A stretch of DNA of 64,000 nt from Schistocerca nitens (GCF_023898315.1 NC_064616.1:707511389-707575388); one strand, 5' to 3'. Positions 52,569 to 63,629 are shown, counted from the first letter of the stretch. Notes: generated by a model from the letters alone, not told the origin. Numbers and translations are program-made.

Positions 52569-54858
52569 TGACGATGAGACTGAAAGAATGTATGATGAGA
52601 TAAAAGAAATTACTCAGATAGTTAAGGAAGGGGAAAGTTTAATTGTGATGGGTGACTGGAAGAGAATGAGAAGGAAAAATAGAAGGCGAATGTGGACTGT
52701 GGGGAATGAAAGAGGAAGCTGCCTGCTACGATTTTGCAATTTTGCACAGAGCACGATTTAATCATCAGTAACACTTGGTTTAAGAATCATGAAAGAAGGT
52801 TGTATACGTGGAAGATACTTGGAGAAACTGGAAGTTTGCAGATTGATTACATAATGGTAAAACAGATATTTTGGAGCCAGATTTTAAGATGTAAGACATT
52901 TCCAGGAGCAGATGTGGATTCTGGCCACATTTTCTGTTATGAGCTACAGATTAAAACTAAAGAAATTGCAAAAAGGTAGGAAATTAAGGAGATGGGGCCC
53001 AGATAAACTCAAAGAACCACAGGCTATTGAGACTTTAAGAGGGAGCATCAGGCAATGATTGACTGAAACACAGGAAAGGAATGCAGTAGAAAATGAAAAG
53101 GTAGCTTTGGGAGATGAAACAGTGAAGGCAGCCGAGGATAAAACAGGCAAATAGGCAAGGCCCGTTAGATATCTTTGCATATCACAGGAGATATTGAATT
53201 TAATTGATGAAAGGAGGAAAGTACAAAAATGCAGCAAATGAAGCTCGTGAAAGGGAATACAGATGTCTAAAAAATGAAATTGACGGAAAATGCGAAACAG
53301 CTAAGCAGGAATGGCTAGAGGACAAATGTAAGGATTTAGAAGTATATTTCACTAGGAGAAAGATAGATACTGCCTAAAGGAAAACTGAAGAGACATTTGA
53401 AGGGGAAAAAAAGCAGTTGTATGGATATCAAGTGGCTCAGTTGGAATACCAGTACTGATCAAAAACGGGAAAACTGAAAGGTGAAAGGAGTATGTAGATG
53501 GCCTATACAAGGGAAATAAACTTGATAGCAATATTATAGAAAGAGAAGAGGGCCTAAATGAAGATGAAATAGGCTATATGACATTACAAGAATAATTTGA
53601 CGGAACACTGAAAGACCAAAGTGAAAATGAGGTCCCTGGAGTAGATGGCATTCCCTCAGAATTTCTGATATCATTGGGAGAACCACCTGTAACAAAAATA
53701 TTCTGCCTTTAGTGTAAGGTGTATGAGACAGGCAAATATCCTCAGACTTCAAGAAGAGTGTAATAATACCAATTCCTAAGAAATCAGGTGCTGACAGGTG
53801 TGAATATTACCAAACTATCAGTTTAATAAGTCATGGGTGCCGAATACTAACACAAATTATTTACAGAAGAATGAAAAAACTGGTAGGAGCCAACCTTGGG
53901 GATGATCAGTTGGGATTCCAAAGATATGTAGGAACTTGTGAGTCAGTACTGACCCTATGACTTATCTTAGAAGGTGGATAAGGGAAGGCAAAGCTACATT
54001 TACAGCTTCTGTGTATTTGGAGAAAGCTTTTGATAATATTGACTGGAATACATTGTTTGAAATTCTGAAGCCAATAGGAGTAAAATACAAGGTGCAGAAG
54101 TTTATAATAGTCAAGGGGCATAGGGGCATGAAAGGGAAGCAGCAATTGAGGAGGAGGGCTGTGGCCTTTCCTCAGTGTTATTCCATTTGTATACTGAGCA
54201 ATCAGTAACGGACACCAAAGAAAAATTTGGTGAAGGGATCAAAATTCAGGGAGAAGAAACAAAATTCCTTGAGGATTGCCGGTGACATTGTAATTTTGTC
54301 AGAATCAGCAAAAGACCTGGAAGAGCAGCTGAAAGGAATGAACGGTGTCTTGAAAGGTGGATGTAAGATGAACAATAACAAAAGCAAAACATGGCAATAA
54401 AATGTAGAGAAATTAAATCAGGTGGTGCCAAGGTAATTATATTAGGAAACGAGACACTAAAAGTAATGGGTCAGTTTTGTTATTGGGCAGCAAAGTAACT
54501 GACAAAGGATGAATTACAGAGGATAAGAGGATATAAATTGTGGACTGGCAAAAAAACATTTCTGAAGAGGAAAAATGTGTTAACATTGAACATAGGTGTA
54601 AGTGTTATGAATTCTTTTCTAAAGGTATTTGCCTGAGTGTAGTCTTGTATGGAAGTGAAATGTGGACAATAAACAGTTCAGACAAGAAGAGAATAGAAAC
54701 TTTTGAAACATGGTGCTGCAGAAGAATCATGTAAACAGCAAAAAGATACTGAACTGAATTGAGGAGAAAAGAAATTTGTGGCATAATTTTATACTATAAG
54801 AAGGGTTCAGTTGATAGGACACATTCTGAAACATTAAGGGATCACCAAGTTAGTATTG

Positions 54859-54919
<61 letters not shown>

Positions 54920-55075
54920 GGGTACAAATTGTAGAGGAAGATCACAAGGTGAATACAGTCAGCAGGTTCTGGAGGATATAGGTTGCAGTAATTATTCAGA
55001 AATGAAGAGGCTTGCAAGGGATAGAGTAATGTGGAAGGCTGCATCAGAGCAACCTTCCGACTGAAGTCTATGACA
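52569..55075 (+). mobile_element. Degenerate RTE-type LINE, 5' truncated
   Basis: A plus-strand relative of the RTE at 9863-13140, lacking about the first 600 bp. Readable pieces are ERMYDEIKEITQIVK-like EN sequence at 52585, FCTEHDLIISNTWFKNHERR and GSLQIDYIMVKQIFWSQILR (52734-52900). The linker is at 53000-53560. RT pieces follow: ASVYLEKAFDNIDWNTLFEI (54015-54065) and an AGDIVILSESAKDLEEQLKG-like catalytic region at 54280. The tail is YGSEMWTINSSDKKRIETFE (54640-54710), ending RDRVMWKAASEQPSD near 55063. Dozens of lesions show it is much older than the other copy. Confidence 0.87.
54859..54916. repeat. (GA)n microsatellite in the RTE relic
   Basis: About 58 bases of uninterrupted ga repeats, apparently expanded from a gaggagag seed inside the RTE tail-coding region. 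Confidence 0.97.
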
Positions 55076-55360
55076 TGAACATAATGCACACACTATGTTC
55101 ACATACCTCTTGAGAGCTCCTTTACACTATGAGAGCATGTAACAACATGTACTGGAATACTGACATTACATTCTATGTTCCCAGATTTTACTGGATCTTA
55201 AATTACTATTAACGTGGTAATCATTTTGTGATCTGGTGCTGGAGTCATGTATGTTTTTGTTGTACAGGACTGACAAGGTACTTTTAGATACATCACTCTT
55301 TCACATATGATGAGTGAAAAATAGCGTTAATATTTAGAATTCTCTATATTTGTCTATAGG

Positions 55361-55597
55361 GAGGAAGATTGGGGTTTAACACCCCACTGACGATGAGATC
55401 ATTTCAGATGGAGCACGAGATCAGACTGGGGGAGGATGGAGAAAGAAACTGTGAGTGCCCTTTTCAAAGGAACCTTTCCTGCATTTATCTTGAGCAATTT
55501 AGAAAACCATAGACAACGTACATCTGGATGGCTGGGCATGGATTGGAACTGCTGTCCTCTTCAGTGTGAGTCCAGTGAGCTAAGCACTGAGCCAGCT
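55361..55597 (-). mobile_element. tRNA-derived SINE (third type), minus strand
   Basis: The body reads gattggggtttaacacccc, then gagatcatttcagatggagc, then aaaggaacctttcctgcat. The head on the other strand is near agtgagctaagcactgagcc. This is a common insect SINE pattern, with box B read as gattggaactgctgtcc on this strand. Confidence 0.65.
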
Positions 55598-56195
55598 TAA
55601 TTGTTAATAAGTTTCCAATAACTCTAGCAGATTTCTTCTGTAGCCTCAACAGTAAACATAAGTGAACAGCTGCTGCATTTCAGGTATACAGTATGACAGG
55701 TGAGGATAAATAAGGTGATAATACATTTTTAGCAGTGTCTCACTGTCCACAGTTTGGGTAATTTTTCTCATCAGAAATATGTTACTCCTAACTTAACATA
55801 TTTAATCTATGTGGGACTCCAGTGTCATGATTTTCTTGATCAGATATGTGTTGTTCCCAATTTTTACTATATTTTATCTGATAGGGATTTCTATGTCATA
55901 TATGTGTCCGACATCAGTTCAGAAAGCCGTTACATATTCTAAACTTCAGCTTCATCAAGAAAAATGCTGATATTTTCCATACCAGCTGTTTTGTTTGCCC
56001 ATATATGCATGTAAATTGTTTTCTCTCCATTTATGGATAGATTACTCACAGCAAAATGTTAATTACCCTTTTTCATCTCCAAACAAGTTTTGATTCTAAT
56101 TGTAAGTAACCTGAGGATCTACTGCTTACTGTGTACACTGTATGCACAAGTTACCACCTTTTCATTCATTGCCTCTATTAAAGGACAGTAGTAGT
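55598..56195. other. No gene; contains the left copy of a duplicated flank segment
   Basis: Non-coding. The segment 56035-56125 is repeated at 61370-61460 on the other side of Gypsy-3. Confidence 0.4.
56035..56125 (+). repeat. Duplicated flank segment, left copy
   Basis: It contains aaaatgttaatta, ccaaacaagttttgatt and aattgtaagtaacctgagga, matching 61370-61460. It lies outside the LTRs of Gypsy-3, so it is older than that insertion. Confidence 0.7.
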
Positions 56196-56441
56196 TGTTG
56201 TGACTCGCCGATCATTCAAAGCGCCGCCGCGCAATTACGCGCGTCCTCTACGTGCGGCGCTGTCTGCCAGCCATGCAGCAACTGCGCCACCTAAGCGGCC
56301 AGCCGAGCAGCGGCCGCTAGACTGGGACTCAGTGCTCATTCGAATGCTAACGTGTACACATGTCTTGCTTGTCAGCTTACTCTGTGACTTATGTGTGTTG
56401 TGTCGTTCTGAAATATATGTGTTAAACTTGGCGTTATAACA
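56196..56441 (+). repeat. Gypsy-3 5' LTR
   Basis: It runs from tgttgtgactcgccgatc to ggcgttataaca. The primer binding site, tggcgacgaggtagtgg, starts at 56444. Confidence 0.95.
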
Positions 56442-56494
56442 ATTGGCGACGAGGTAGTGGATTTTTCCTTTTCACCGTTCACCCACAGGTTTCC

Positions 56495-57480
56495 GTGGCT
56501 ACTGTCGAGCAACTATTGCAAAACCTCCTTGAACAGCAAACGCTTCTAACAGCGGCGATTCGCGATTTCGTCGCGGCGTCAAATGCGGGGCGTTTCTCGT
56601 CGTTGGCTATACCTACTTTTCCTCCTTACGATGAGACGGCGGAAGACTGGTCTGATTATGAAAAACGTCTTCGACAGCACTTCTTGGCATTTCATGTCAC
56701 GGACGAACAACCATGTGAGTCTCTGTTCCTTTCCTGGATTTCACCTCAAATGTATCGGTTGTTGTCGCAATTGGCTCCTTTGAAGGATCCTGCGTCTTTG
56801 TCCTTTGCTGAAATATGCTCACTTCTATTTTCAAAAGCAAACGCATGTGGTAGCCTCTCGTGTTGCCTTTTATCGTTGTCAAAAACAGCCACATCAATCC
56901 TATCGCGCTTGGGCTGTTGGACTTTACGGCCTCAGTCGAAAGTGTCAATTTGTTACTGACGTTCACAAAGAATCCTATGCCGATTCCATGGTACGGGATG
57001 CTATTATCCGGTCGGCGCCCGACAAAGAAGTTCGGCAACGGGCCCTTCAGTTGGCAAATCCGACTCTAGATGAAGTTCTCTCCATTGCGCAGTCTTTTGA
57101 AATTTCTCGCGCCGCTGGGGCGCAAATAGAGGCGTGGGGTGATGTCGGGGAAATACAACCTCTGTGCGCTGTTGACGACGCGTGCGGCGCGTCCCCGCCG
57201 GCCGACGTGGCCGCAGTGCGCTCCCACGCACAGCCTCGGCCTAGCCGTAAACAACCCGCTAAGAAACTGCAGCAAAACCCTCGGCAACTTCCTTCATGTC
57301 CGCGGTGTTTTACGAAACATTCACGCGAGGATTGTCCCCAACGTTGGGCTGTGTGTCACAATTTCAAAAAGAAAGGTCATGTGTCTTCCGTTTGCAAATC
57401 CGATCGCATACATGATGTTCATGACCATGACGCTGATTCTGTGTTGTCTGTCAATTGCACTACTTCCCTTTCAGGGAAGC
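56495..57480 (+). pseudogene. Gypsy-3 gag
   Basis: The position matching the Gypsy-2 ATG reads GTG (56495), followed by ATVEQLLQNLLEQQTLLTAA, so the start codon seems lost. The capsid region (FPPYDETAEDWSDYEKRLRQ, LSWISPQMYRLLSQLAPLKD) shifts frame at about 56812. It continues with VVASRVAFYRCQKQPHQSYR and APDKEVRQRALQLANPTLDE. The nucleocapsid has CPRCFTKHSREDC and CHNFKKKGHVSSVC, in which the second zinc Cys has become Phe. Confidence 0.88.
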
Positions 57481-57890
57481 TATTCCTCACTGTCCAAATA
57501 CTTGGTCGAGACGTTCGCATGCAGGTGGATACTGGTTCTGCTGCCACTATCATCAATTCTCAGACGTATCTTCAGTTGGGTTCTCCACTCCTGTCACCTG
57601 TCACTCAGCAATTACGGACGTACAATAAACAGAAGATTTCTCTCTTGGGACAGTTTCGTGCTGAGGTATCTTACAAATCCGTCGTTCGCACTGTTCCCAT
57701 ATTTGTGGTCGACCAGAGCAACGCAGAAAATCTTTTTGGTTTCGATGCCTTTCGCGTTTTTGGGTTTTCCATAGATGACTCTGTCAATATTGTTTCTGAT
57801 GCTATTCTTTATGCTCAACTGGATTCCTTGTCGACGACATTTTCGTCCCTTTTTTTCTCCTGGGTTAGGCCGTGCAAACGACTTTGAAGC
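57481..57890 (+). pseudogene. Gypsy-3 protease
   Basis: VRMQVDTGSAATIINSQTYL is the catalytic box. It is followed by QKISLLGQFRAEVSYKSVVR and SNAENLFGFDAFRVFGFSID. The frame is fused to gag without a break over 360 codons (56805-57887), the longest intact piece of this element. It ends at a frameshift in a T run near 57850. Confidence 0.88.
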
Positions 57891-58640
57891 TCATATCACG
57901 CTCAAACCCACTGCTCGGCCTAAGTTTTTTCGGGCTTGGCCCATTTCTGTGGCCCTTCGTGATCTGGTAAAACGGGAGTTGGATCGTCTCACTACTTCAG
58001 GGGTCTTGCTTCCTGTCACTTCCAGTGAGTGGTCCTCTCCTGTTGTTGCTAAGCCAAATGGTGATATTCGTCTCTGTGGCGATTTCAAAGCCACTGTAAA
58101 TGCTCAATGCCTCATCGACACTTACCCTATGCCCCGTCCTGAAGAATTGTTCACTAAACTTGCTGGAGGCCAGTATTTTTCTAAAATTGACCTGTCAGAA
58201 GCTTATCATCAACTTCCTCTCGACGCTGCTTCCCGGCAGTTTCTGGTCCTTAACACGCCTTTTGGCCTCTATCAATACCAACGCTTGCCATTCGGGGTTG
58301 CTAGCGCCCCTGCTCTCTTTCAGCGACTCTTGGAACAATTATTGCTCCCTGTCCCTGGGTGTATCAATTACATGGACGACATTGTTGTCACTGGCTCCAC
58401 CACTGAAGAACATCTTCAAAATCTCCGCACACTTTTTCATGTCTTACAGACTGCCGGTCTTAAGTGTAATCTTCAGAAATCACAATTTTTTTAGGCATCT
58501 ATCACGTACTTGGGGTTTCAACTCTCTCGGGATGGTATTCGTCCGCTTCAGCAAACTGTCGCTGCGATCGATGCCCTTCCTCGCCCTACATCTGTTAAGG
58601 AACTGCAGGCCTTCTTGGGAAAAATAGCATACTATCCCAA
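57880..58640 (+). pseudogene. Gypsy-3 reverse transcriptase
   Basis: AHITLKPTARPKFFRAWPIS, then GVLLPVTSSEWSSPVVAKPN, RLCGDFKATVNAQCLIDTYP, FSKIDLSEAYHQLPLDAASR and LYQYQRLPFGVASAPALFQR. The catalytic box is NYMDDIVVTGSTTEEHL (YMDD at 58369-58380), intact. A TAG at 58492-58494 ends the frame just after LQKSQFF. GFQLSRDGIRPLQQTVAAID continues in another frame. Confidence 0.9.
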
Positions 58641-59240
58641 GTTTTTAACGTCTGTGGCTTCGGTGGCTCAGCTGTTGCATCGCCTGTTGCATAAAAACGT
58701 GCCTCTTCACTGGCCCGCGTCATGCGATGCGGCTTTCCAGAAATTGAAGACTATGCTGAAACAGGCCCCGTGCCTGGCTAATTATCGACCTGGCCAACAT
58801 CTTGTTCTTGCCACAGACGCCTCTCAATACGCCTGGCTAATTATCGACCTGACAAACATCTTGTTCTTGCCACAGACGCCTCTCAGTACGGGGTCGGTGC
58901 AGTCTTTGCGCACCATTTTTCTGACGGTTCGGAACAACCCATTGCTTATGCATCCAAAGCGCTCACAGATGCCCAACAAAAGTATTCTCAAATTGAGAAA
59001 GAAGCTTTGGCCATTATTTATGCTCTTCATAAGTTTGGTGTTTTTTCCTCTATGGCTCAAAATTTGATCTTGTTACGGATCACAAACCACTTGTTTCCTT
59101 GTTTCATCCATCAATGTCACTTCCCGACAAGGCTGCACACCGCCTCCAGCGTTGGGCTCTTTACTTGTCTCGCTTCAATTATGAGATTCATTTCCAGTCA
59201 ACGGCTCAACATGCAAATGCTGATGCTCTGTCTCGCCTTC
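58641..59240 (+). pseudogene. Gypsy-3 RNase H with 59-bp tandem duplication
   Basis: The segment coding for the first catalytic Asp (NYRPGQHLVLATDASQYA) is present twice. A 59-bp unit starts at 58773 and again at 58832 and includes cctggctaattatcgacct. Because 59 is not a multiple of three, the second copy is out of frame. The rest follows in mixed frames (SQIEKEALAIIYALHKFGV-like; HANADALSRLPMG near 59210). Confidence 0.9.
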
Positions 59241-60240
59241 CCATGGGTCCTGATCAGGCATTCGATAGGGATGAACTTTTGTGTTTCCACCTGGATGTTG
59301 CCGAGCAGCGGGTTGTGGACGGGTTCCCCATCACTGGGGACAGGCTGGCGGGTGCTACGGGTTCTAACCCTACCCTCTCCCGGGTTTTACGCTGTATTCA
59401 GAAGGGTTGGCCAGATCGCCCGTCCGCTAAGACTTCTGATCCGTTGCGGAACTACTACGCTTTGCGCTACCGCCTCACGGCTAGGGATGGTGTTATCCTC
59501 CTTTCCACTGACAATGCTTCGCCGCGTGTTGTGGTACCTGCATCTGCATGCTTCGGTCTTGCGCCTCCTTCACCAAGGGCACTGGGGTGTGTCTCGCACA
59601 AAATCTCTGGCGCGCTGTCATGTGTACTGGCCTGGCATCGACTCTGAAATAGCACACATGGTCGCTGCCTGTGGCCCTTGTGCATCACAGGCCGCTGCCC
59701 CTTCGCCTGAGAAGTCCTGGGAGCGCATTCATGCTGACTTTGCGGGACCCTTTTTAGGTACTTATTGGCTCCTCGTAATTGACGCCTACTCTAACTTTCC
59801 TTTCATTGTCCGTTGCACGTCGCCTACCACCGCGGCAACCACCAGTGCTCTCGCCTGCATTTTTTCTTTGGAAGGCCTCCCCTCTACTCTTGTTGCTGAT
59901 AATGGTCCGCAATTTGCCTCTTCCGAATTTGCGGATTTTTGTGCTCGTCAGGGCGTTATGCATGTCATGACCCCACCGTTCCATCCACAATCCAACGGTG
60001 AGGCTGAATGACTGGTCAGCACATTTAAGGCTCAGATGCGGAAACTTCTGACTTCTTCTGCTGCTGATGATGCGCTTCTCCAGTTTCTGGCGCCTTACCG
60101 TTTCACCCCCATGGGCGACCACAGCCCGGCTGAGCTCTTACATGGCCGACAGCCCCGCACGCTACTTCATCTTCTGCGGCCTTCCACCTCACGGCCGTGG
60201 GTGCCTTCACTTGGCCGGTTCACCGCCGACGACCTCGGCT
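59241..60240 (+). pseudogene. Gypsy-3 integrase
   Basis: The linker (RDELLCFHLDVAEQRVVDGF) and N-terminal part end at a frameshift near 59545. GHWGVSRTKSLARCHVYWPG and CGPCASQ give the zinc region. The core has RIHADFAGPFLGTYWLLVID (Asp), LVADNGPQFASSEFADFC (Asp, with TDN changed to ADN) and PQSNGEAE (Glu). A TGA directly after this Glu (60009-60011) truncates the enzyme. In-frame sequence continues (TPMGDHSPAELLHGRQPRTL) to a second stop at 60242. Confidence 0.88.
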
Positions 60241-60827
60241 GAGTACGGGCATATGGAAGGCGGCCAAAATGGAGCCTGGGCCGCATCTTACGACACCGTG
60301 GCAGACGCCTGTATGAAATCCAGACGGACACGGGTGTTGCAGTGCGTCATTCGGACCAGCTTCGGCCTCGAGTTCCGAATGCCGCTACACCACCATCGGC
60401 TCTACCTGATGCTCGGGATCTTGGCATCTCTCAATACTCACAACGCAGCCCTCTCACTGTCATAGCGATGCCAGCACAAGAACGGACGCCACCAGGAGAC
60501 CTGCCCATGCAGGAACCGGATGACCATCCTCTGTCAGAGGAAATCTACTCGCCTCCTCCTCCTCCTCCTCCTCCTCCTCCTCCTCCTCCTCCAACGGACG
60601 CCGACACATCGCCCATGTCTCCTGTCATATCAACTGGACTTGCCGCAACAGGCAGATTGGTGCATGGGGCCCCAGCAGATTCGACCCCCTACGTCTCCTG
60701 TCATCTTGACCCGTTATCATCGGGGACACTTCCGTCCGTACGGGAAGCCGCCTCCTCGAGACTTTATGGTGAGTCAAACAACGGGGCTCCATCAAGACCA
60801 GTGCAACAATTTCAAAAGGGGGAAAAG
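60241..60827 (+). pseudogene. Gypsy-3 Pol C-terminal tail with polyproline tract
   Basis: This tail, downstream of integrase, is low in complexity. A cctcctcctcctcct run (60548-60592) encodes about 14 prolines. The end, SRPVQQFQKGEKCCNSP, overlaps the polypurine tract. No recognisable domain. Confidence 0.7.
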
Positions 60828-61069
60828 TGTTGTAACTCGCCGATCATTCAAAGCGCCACCGTGCAATTACGCGCGTCCTCTACGTGCGGCGCTGTCTGCC
60901 AGCCATGCAGCAGCTGCGCCACCTAAGCGGCCAGCCGAGCAGCGGCCGCTAGACTGGGACTCGGTGCTCATTCGAATGCTAACGTGTACACATGTCTTGC
61001 TTGTCAACTTACTCTGTGACTTATATGTGTTGTCGTTCTGAAATATGTGTTAAACTTGACGTTATATCA
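60828..61069 (+). repeat. Gypsy-3 3' LTR
   Basis: It runs from tgttgtaactcgccgatc to gacgttatatca, following the purine tract at 60814-60827. The terminal dinucleotides TG...CA are kept, but the penultimate bases differ from the 5' LTR (atatca versus ataaca). Confidence 0.95.
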
Positions 61070-61559
61070 GTAGTCCTAACAGTTAACTGTGTAATACATA
61101 TAATTCTTCGATTTAAAACTGGAGTAAAAATGTTCTAGTTTTTACATTTTTATGCCGTATCACCACACATTGCTTGCAATAAAAGGTTATATGCAGCTGA
61201 AAGCTACCACTCTTATACCATAACAATATAATTTCTGTAATAGAAATAAGTGACATACACAATCAAAAGATTTGTAGAGATTTAGACATAATCACAGATA
61301 GTTGCTTGTTCTTTCAGTATTCTGATTATATATGTGAAGAAGTTTGATTGTCACTTTACTGGGTCACTACGGATACATTATTCACATTAAAATGTTAATT
61401 AGCTCTTTGCACTTCCAAACAAGTTTTGATTTTAATTGTAAGTAACCTGAGGATCTACACATATTTTGAAGCTATGCTGAGATCCATTTCATAAGTTACG
61501 TCTTTCAATGAACTTTAGGATTTTGTTTCTAGTGGTTATTGAAATAATTTTGGATAATG
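61070..61559. other. No gene; contains the right copy of the duplicated flank segment
   Basis: Non-coding DNA between Gypsy-3 and the mariner. The segment 61370-61460 repeats 56035-56125. Confidence 0.4.
61370..61460 (+). repeat. Duplicated flank segment, right copy
   Basis: It contains aaaatgttaattagctct, ccaaacaagttttgatttt and gtaagtaacctgaggatct. Without Gypsy-3 the two copies would lie about 460 bp apart, which suggests an old local tandem duplication. Confidence 0.7.
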
Positions 61560-61607
61560 TACGAGGGCTATTCAGCAAGTGGGGAACGTCTTGGCATAAA
61601 AATAGAT

Positions 61608-61985
61608 GCAGAGGTGACATATCAAGCTAAAACTAAACAAAGGTCTCTACACTACGCATACATTGATTACCAAAAAGCTTTTGATAGTGTACCCCACTCA
61701 TGGTTACTACAAATATTGGAAATATACAAAGTAGATCCTAAATTAATACAGTTCCTAAACATAGTAATGAAAAACTGGAAAACCACACTTAATATCCAAA
61801 CAAATTCAGATAATATCACATCACAGCCAATACAGATTAAGCGTGGAATATACCAAGGAGACTCATTAAGTCCTTTCTGGTTCTGCCTTGCTCTGAACCC
61901 ACTATCCAACATGCTAAATAATACAAATTATGGATACAATATTACTGGAACATACCCACACATTTGCTATACATGGATGATCTAA
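61608..61985 (+). pseudogene. R4-like LINE RT, upstream piece
   Basis: TYQAKTKQRSLHYAYIDYQK, then QKAFDSVPHSWLLQILEIYK (motif A with the first Asp), then IKRGIYQGDSLSPFWFCLAL (motif B). It ends in HICYTWMI because a single-base change near 61962 shifts the frame just before the YMDD box. The upstream codons from 61557 belong to the mariner. Confidence 0.85.
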
Positions 61986-63466
61986 AACTACTGGCAGCAA
62001 CAAATCAACAACTCAACCAATTACTAAAGATAACAGAAGTATTCAGCAATGATATAAGTATGGCGTTTGGAACAGACAAATGTAAGAAAAATAGCATAGT
62101 CAAGGGAAAACACACTAAACAAGAAGATTTCATATTGGATAACCACAGCGACTGCATAGAAGCGATGGAAAAAACGGATGCCTATAAATATCTAGGATAC
62201 AGACAAAAAATAGGAATAGATAATACAAATATTAAAGAACTAAAAGAAAAATATAGACAAAGACTAACAAAAATACTGAAAACAGAATTGACAGCAAGAA
62301 ACAAGACCAAAGCTATAAATACTTATGCCATACCAATATTGACCTACTCATTTGGAGTAGTGAAATGGAGTAACACAGACCTAGAAGCACTCAATACACT
62401 TACACGATCACAATGCCATAAATATAGAATACATCACATACATTCAGCAACAGAAAGATTCACATTAAGCAGAAAGGAAGGAGGAAGGGGATTTATCGAT
62501 ATAAAAAACCTACATTATGGACAGGTAGACAATTTAAGAAAATTCTTTATAGAACGAGCAGAAACTAGCAAAATACACAAAGCAATCACTCATATAAATA
62601 CATCGGCTACACCACTACAATTTCATAACCACCTCTACAACCCGTTAGACCACATAACATCAACAGATACGAAGAAAGTAAATTGGAAAAAGAAAACACT
62701 TCATGGCAAGCACCCGTATCATCTAACACAGCCACACATCGATCAAGACGCATCCAACACATGGCTAAGAAAAGGCAATATATACAGTGAGACAGAAGGA
62801 TTCATGATTGCAATACAGGATCAAACAATAAACACCAGGTATTACAGCAAGCATATTATTAAAGATCCCAATACCACAACAGATAAATGCAGACTTTGCA
62901 AACAACAAATAGAAACAGTAGATCACATCACAAGCGGATGTACAATACTAGCAAATACAGAATACCCCAGAAGACATGACAATGTCGCAAAAATAATACA
63001 TCAACAGCTTGCCTTACAACATAAACTTTTAAAACAACAAGTTCCTACATACAAGTATGCACCACAAAATGTACTGGAGAATGATGAATACAAATTATAC
63101 TGGAACAGAACCATTATAACAGATAAAACAACGCCACATAACAAACCTGACATCATACTCACCAATAAAAAGAAGAAATTAACACAACTAATCGAAATAT
63201 CCATACCCAATACAACAAATATACAAAAGAAAACAGGAGAAAAAATTGAAAAATACATCCAACTGGCTGAGGAAGTCAAAGACATGTGGCATCAGGATAA
63301 AGTTGACATCATACCAATTATACTATCAACTACAGGAGTCATACCACACAATATCCACCAGTACATCAATGCAATAGAGCTACATCCAAACGTATATATA
63401 CAACTACAGAAATCAGTAATTATTGATACATGTTCAATTACCCGAAAGTTCCTAAATGCAATATAA
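61967..63466 (+). CDS. R4-like LINE RT C-terminus and restriction-like endonuclease (open segment)
   Basis: About 500 codons without a stop. It begins at the catalytic LYMDDLKLLAATNQQLNQLL. The thumb follows: KTDAYKYLGYRQKIGIDNTN, YAIPILTYSFGVVKWSNTDL and KEGGRGFIDIKNLHYGQVDN. A CCHC finger, CRLCKQQIETVDHITSGC, starts near codon 309. The endonuclease follows with KPDIILTN (Asp near 396) and LTQLIEISIP (Glu near 411), a PD-(D/E)XK arrangement. It ends FLNAI. The preceding frameshift prevents a complete protein, and there is no ATG start here. Confidence 0.88.
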   Translation, partial: LYMDDLKLLAATNQQLNQLLKITEVFSNDISMAFGTDKCKKNSIVKGKHTKQEDFILDNHSDCIEAMEKTDAYKYLGYRQKIGIDNTNIKELKEKYRQRLTKILKTELTARNKTKAINTYAIPILTYSFGVVKWSNTDLEALNTLTRSQCHKYRIHHIHSATERFTLSRKEGGRGFIDIKNLHYGQVDNLRKFFIERAETSKIHKAITHINTSATPLQFHNHLYNPLDHITSTDTKKVNWKKKTLHGKHPYHLTQPHIDQDASNTWLRKGNIYSETEGFMIAIQDQTINTRYYSKHIIKDPNTTTDKCRLCKQQIETVDHITSGCTILANTEYPRRHDNVAKIIHQQLALQHKLLKQQVPTYKYAPQNVLENDEYKLYWNRTIITDKTTPHNKPDIILTNKKKKLTQLIEISIPNTTNIQKKTGEKIEKYIQLAEEVKDMWHQDKVDIIPIILSTTGVIPHNIHQYINAIELHPNVYIQLQKSVIIDTCSITRKFLNAI

Positions 63467-63488
63467 CACATACCATACAGTTAAAAGG

Positions 63489-63515
63489 AAGTGACGCTTG
63501 ATCAAGGTCCGCGTC
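63489..63515 (+). other. 3' UTR hairpin of the R4-like LINE
   Basis: gtgacgc and gcgtcac form a 7-bp stem around a 13-base loop, shortly after the stop codon. Such a structure could help RT recognise its RNA; function is inferred. Confidence 0.45.
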
Positions 63516-63629
63516 ACTTTCCATTCTCAACCAGACTTAACGTCTGAGAAAGTAAAGAAATAATAATAATAATATATAAAAAATAAAACAAATATAAAAA
63601 AAACTAAGTACAAGAAATACATTTTATTA

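Larger units (their letters stand above)
56196..61069 (+). mobile_element. Ty3/Gypsy LTR retrotransposon (Gypsy-3)
   Basis: A complete 4.87-kb element with LTRs of 246 and 242 bp, a PBS (ttggcgacgaggtagtgg), gag-pro-RT-RH-IN, a polypurine tract (aaaagggggaaaag) and a 5-bp target duplication GTAGT (56191-56195, 61070-61074). The LTRs differ by about nine substitutions and two 2-bp indels, so it is older than Gypsy-2. It is dead: gag lacks its ATG, there are several frameshifts and stops, and a 59-bp tandem duplication sits in RNase H. Its proteins are colinear with those of Gypsy-2. Confidence 0.95.
61605..63588 (+). mobile_element. R4/Dong-like LINE, 5' truncated
   Basis: The element starts inside the RT and ends with a 3' UTR that contains a short hairpin and a taataataataatat tail. 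It encodes an RT followed by a CCHC finger and a restriction-like endonuclease, the layout of early-branching, site-preferring LINEs (R2/R4 groups). The TAA-repeat tail recalls Dong. One frameshift is present; otherwise the 1.9 kb is intact, so it is young. It inserted about 45 bp inside a mariner. Confidence 0.82.
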
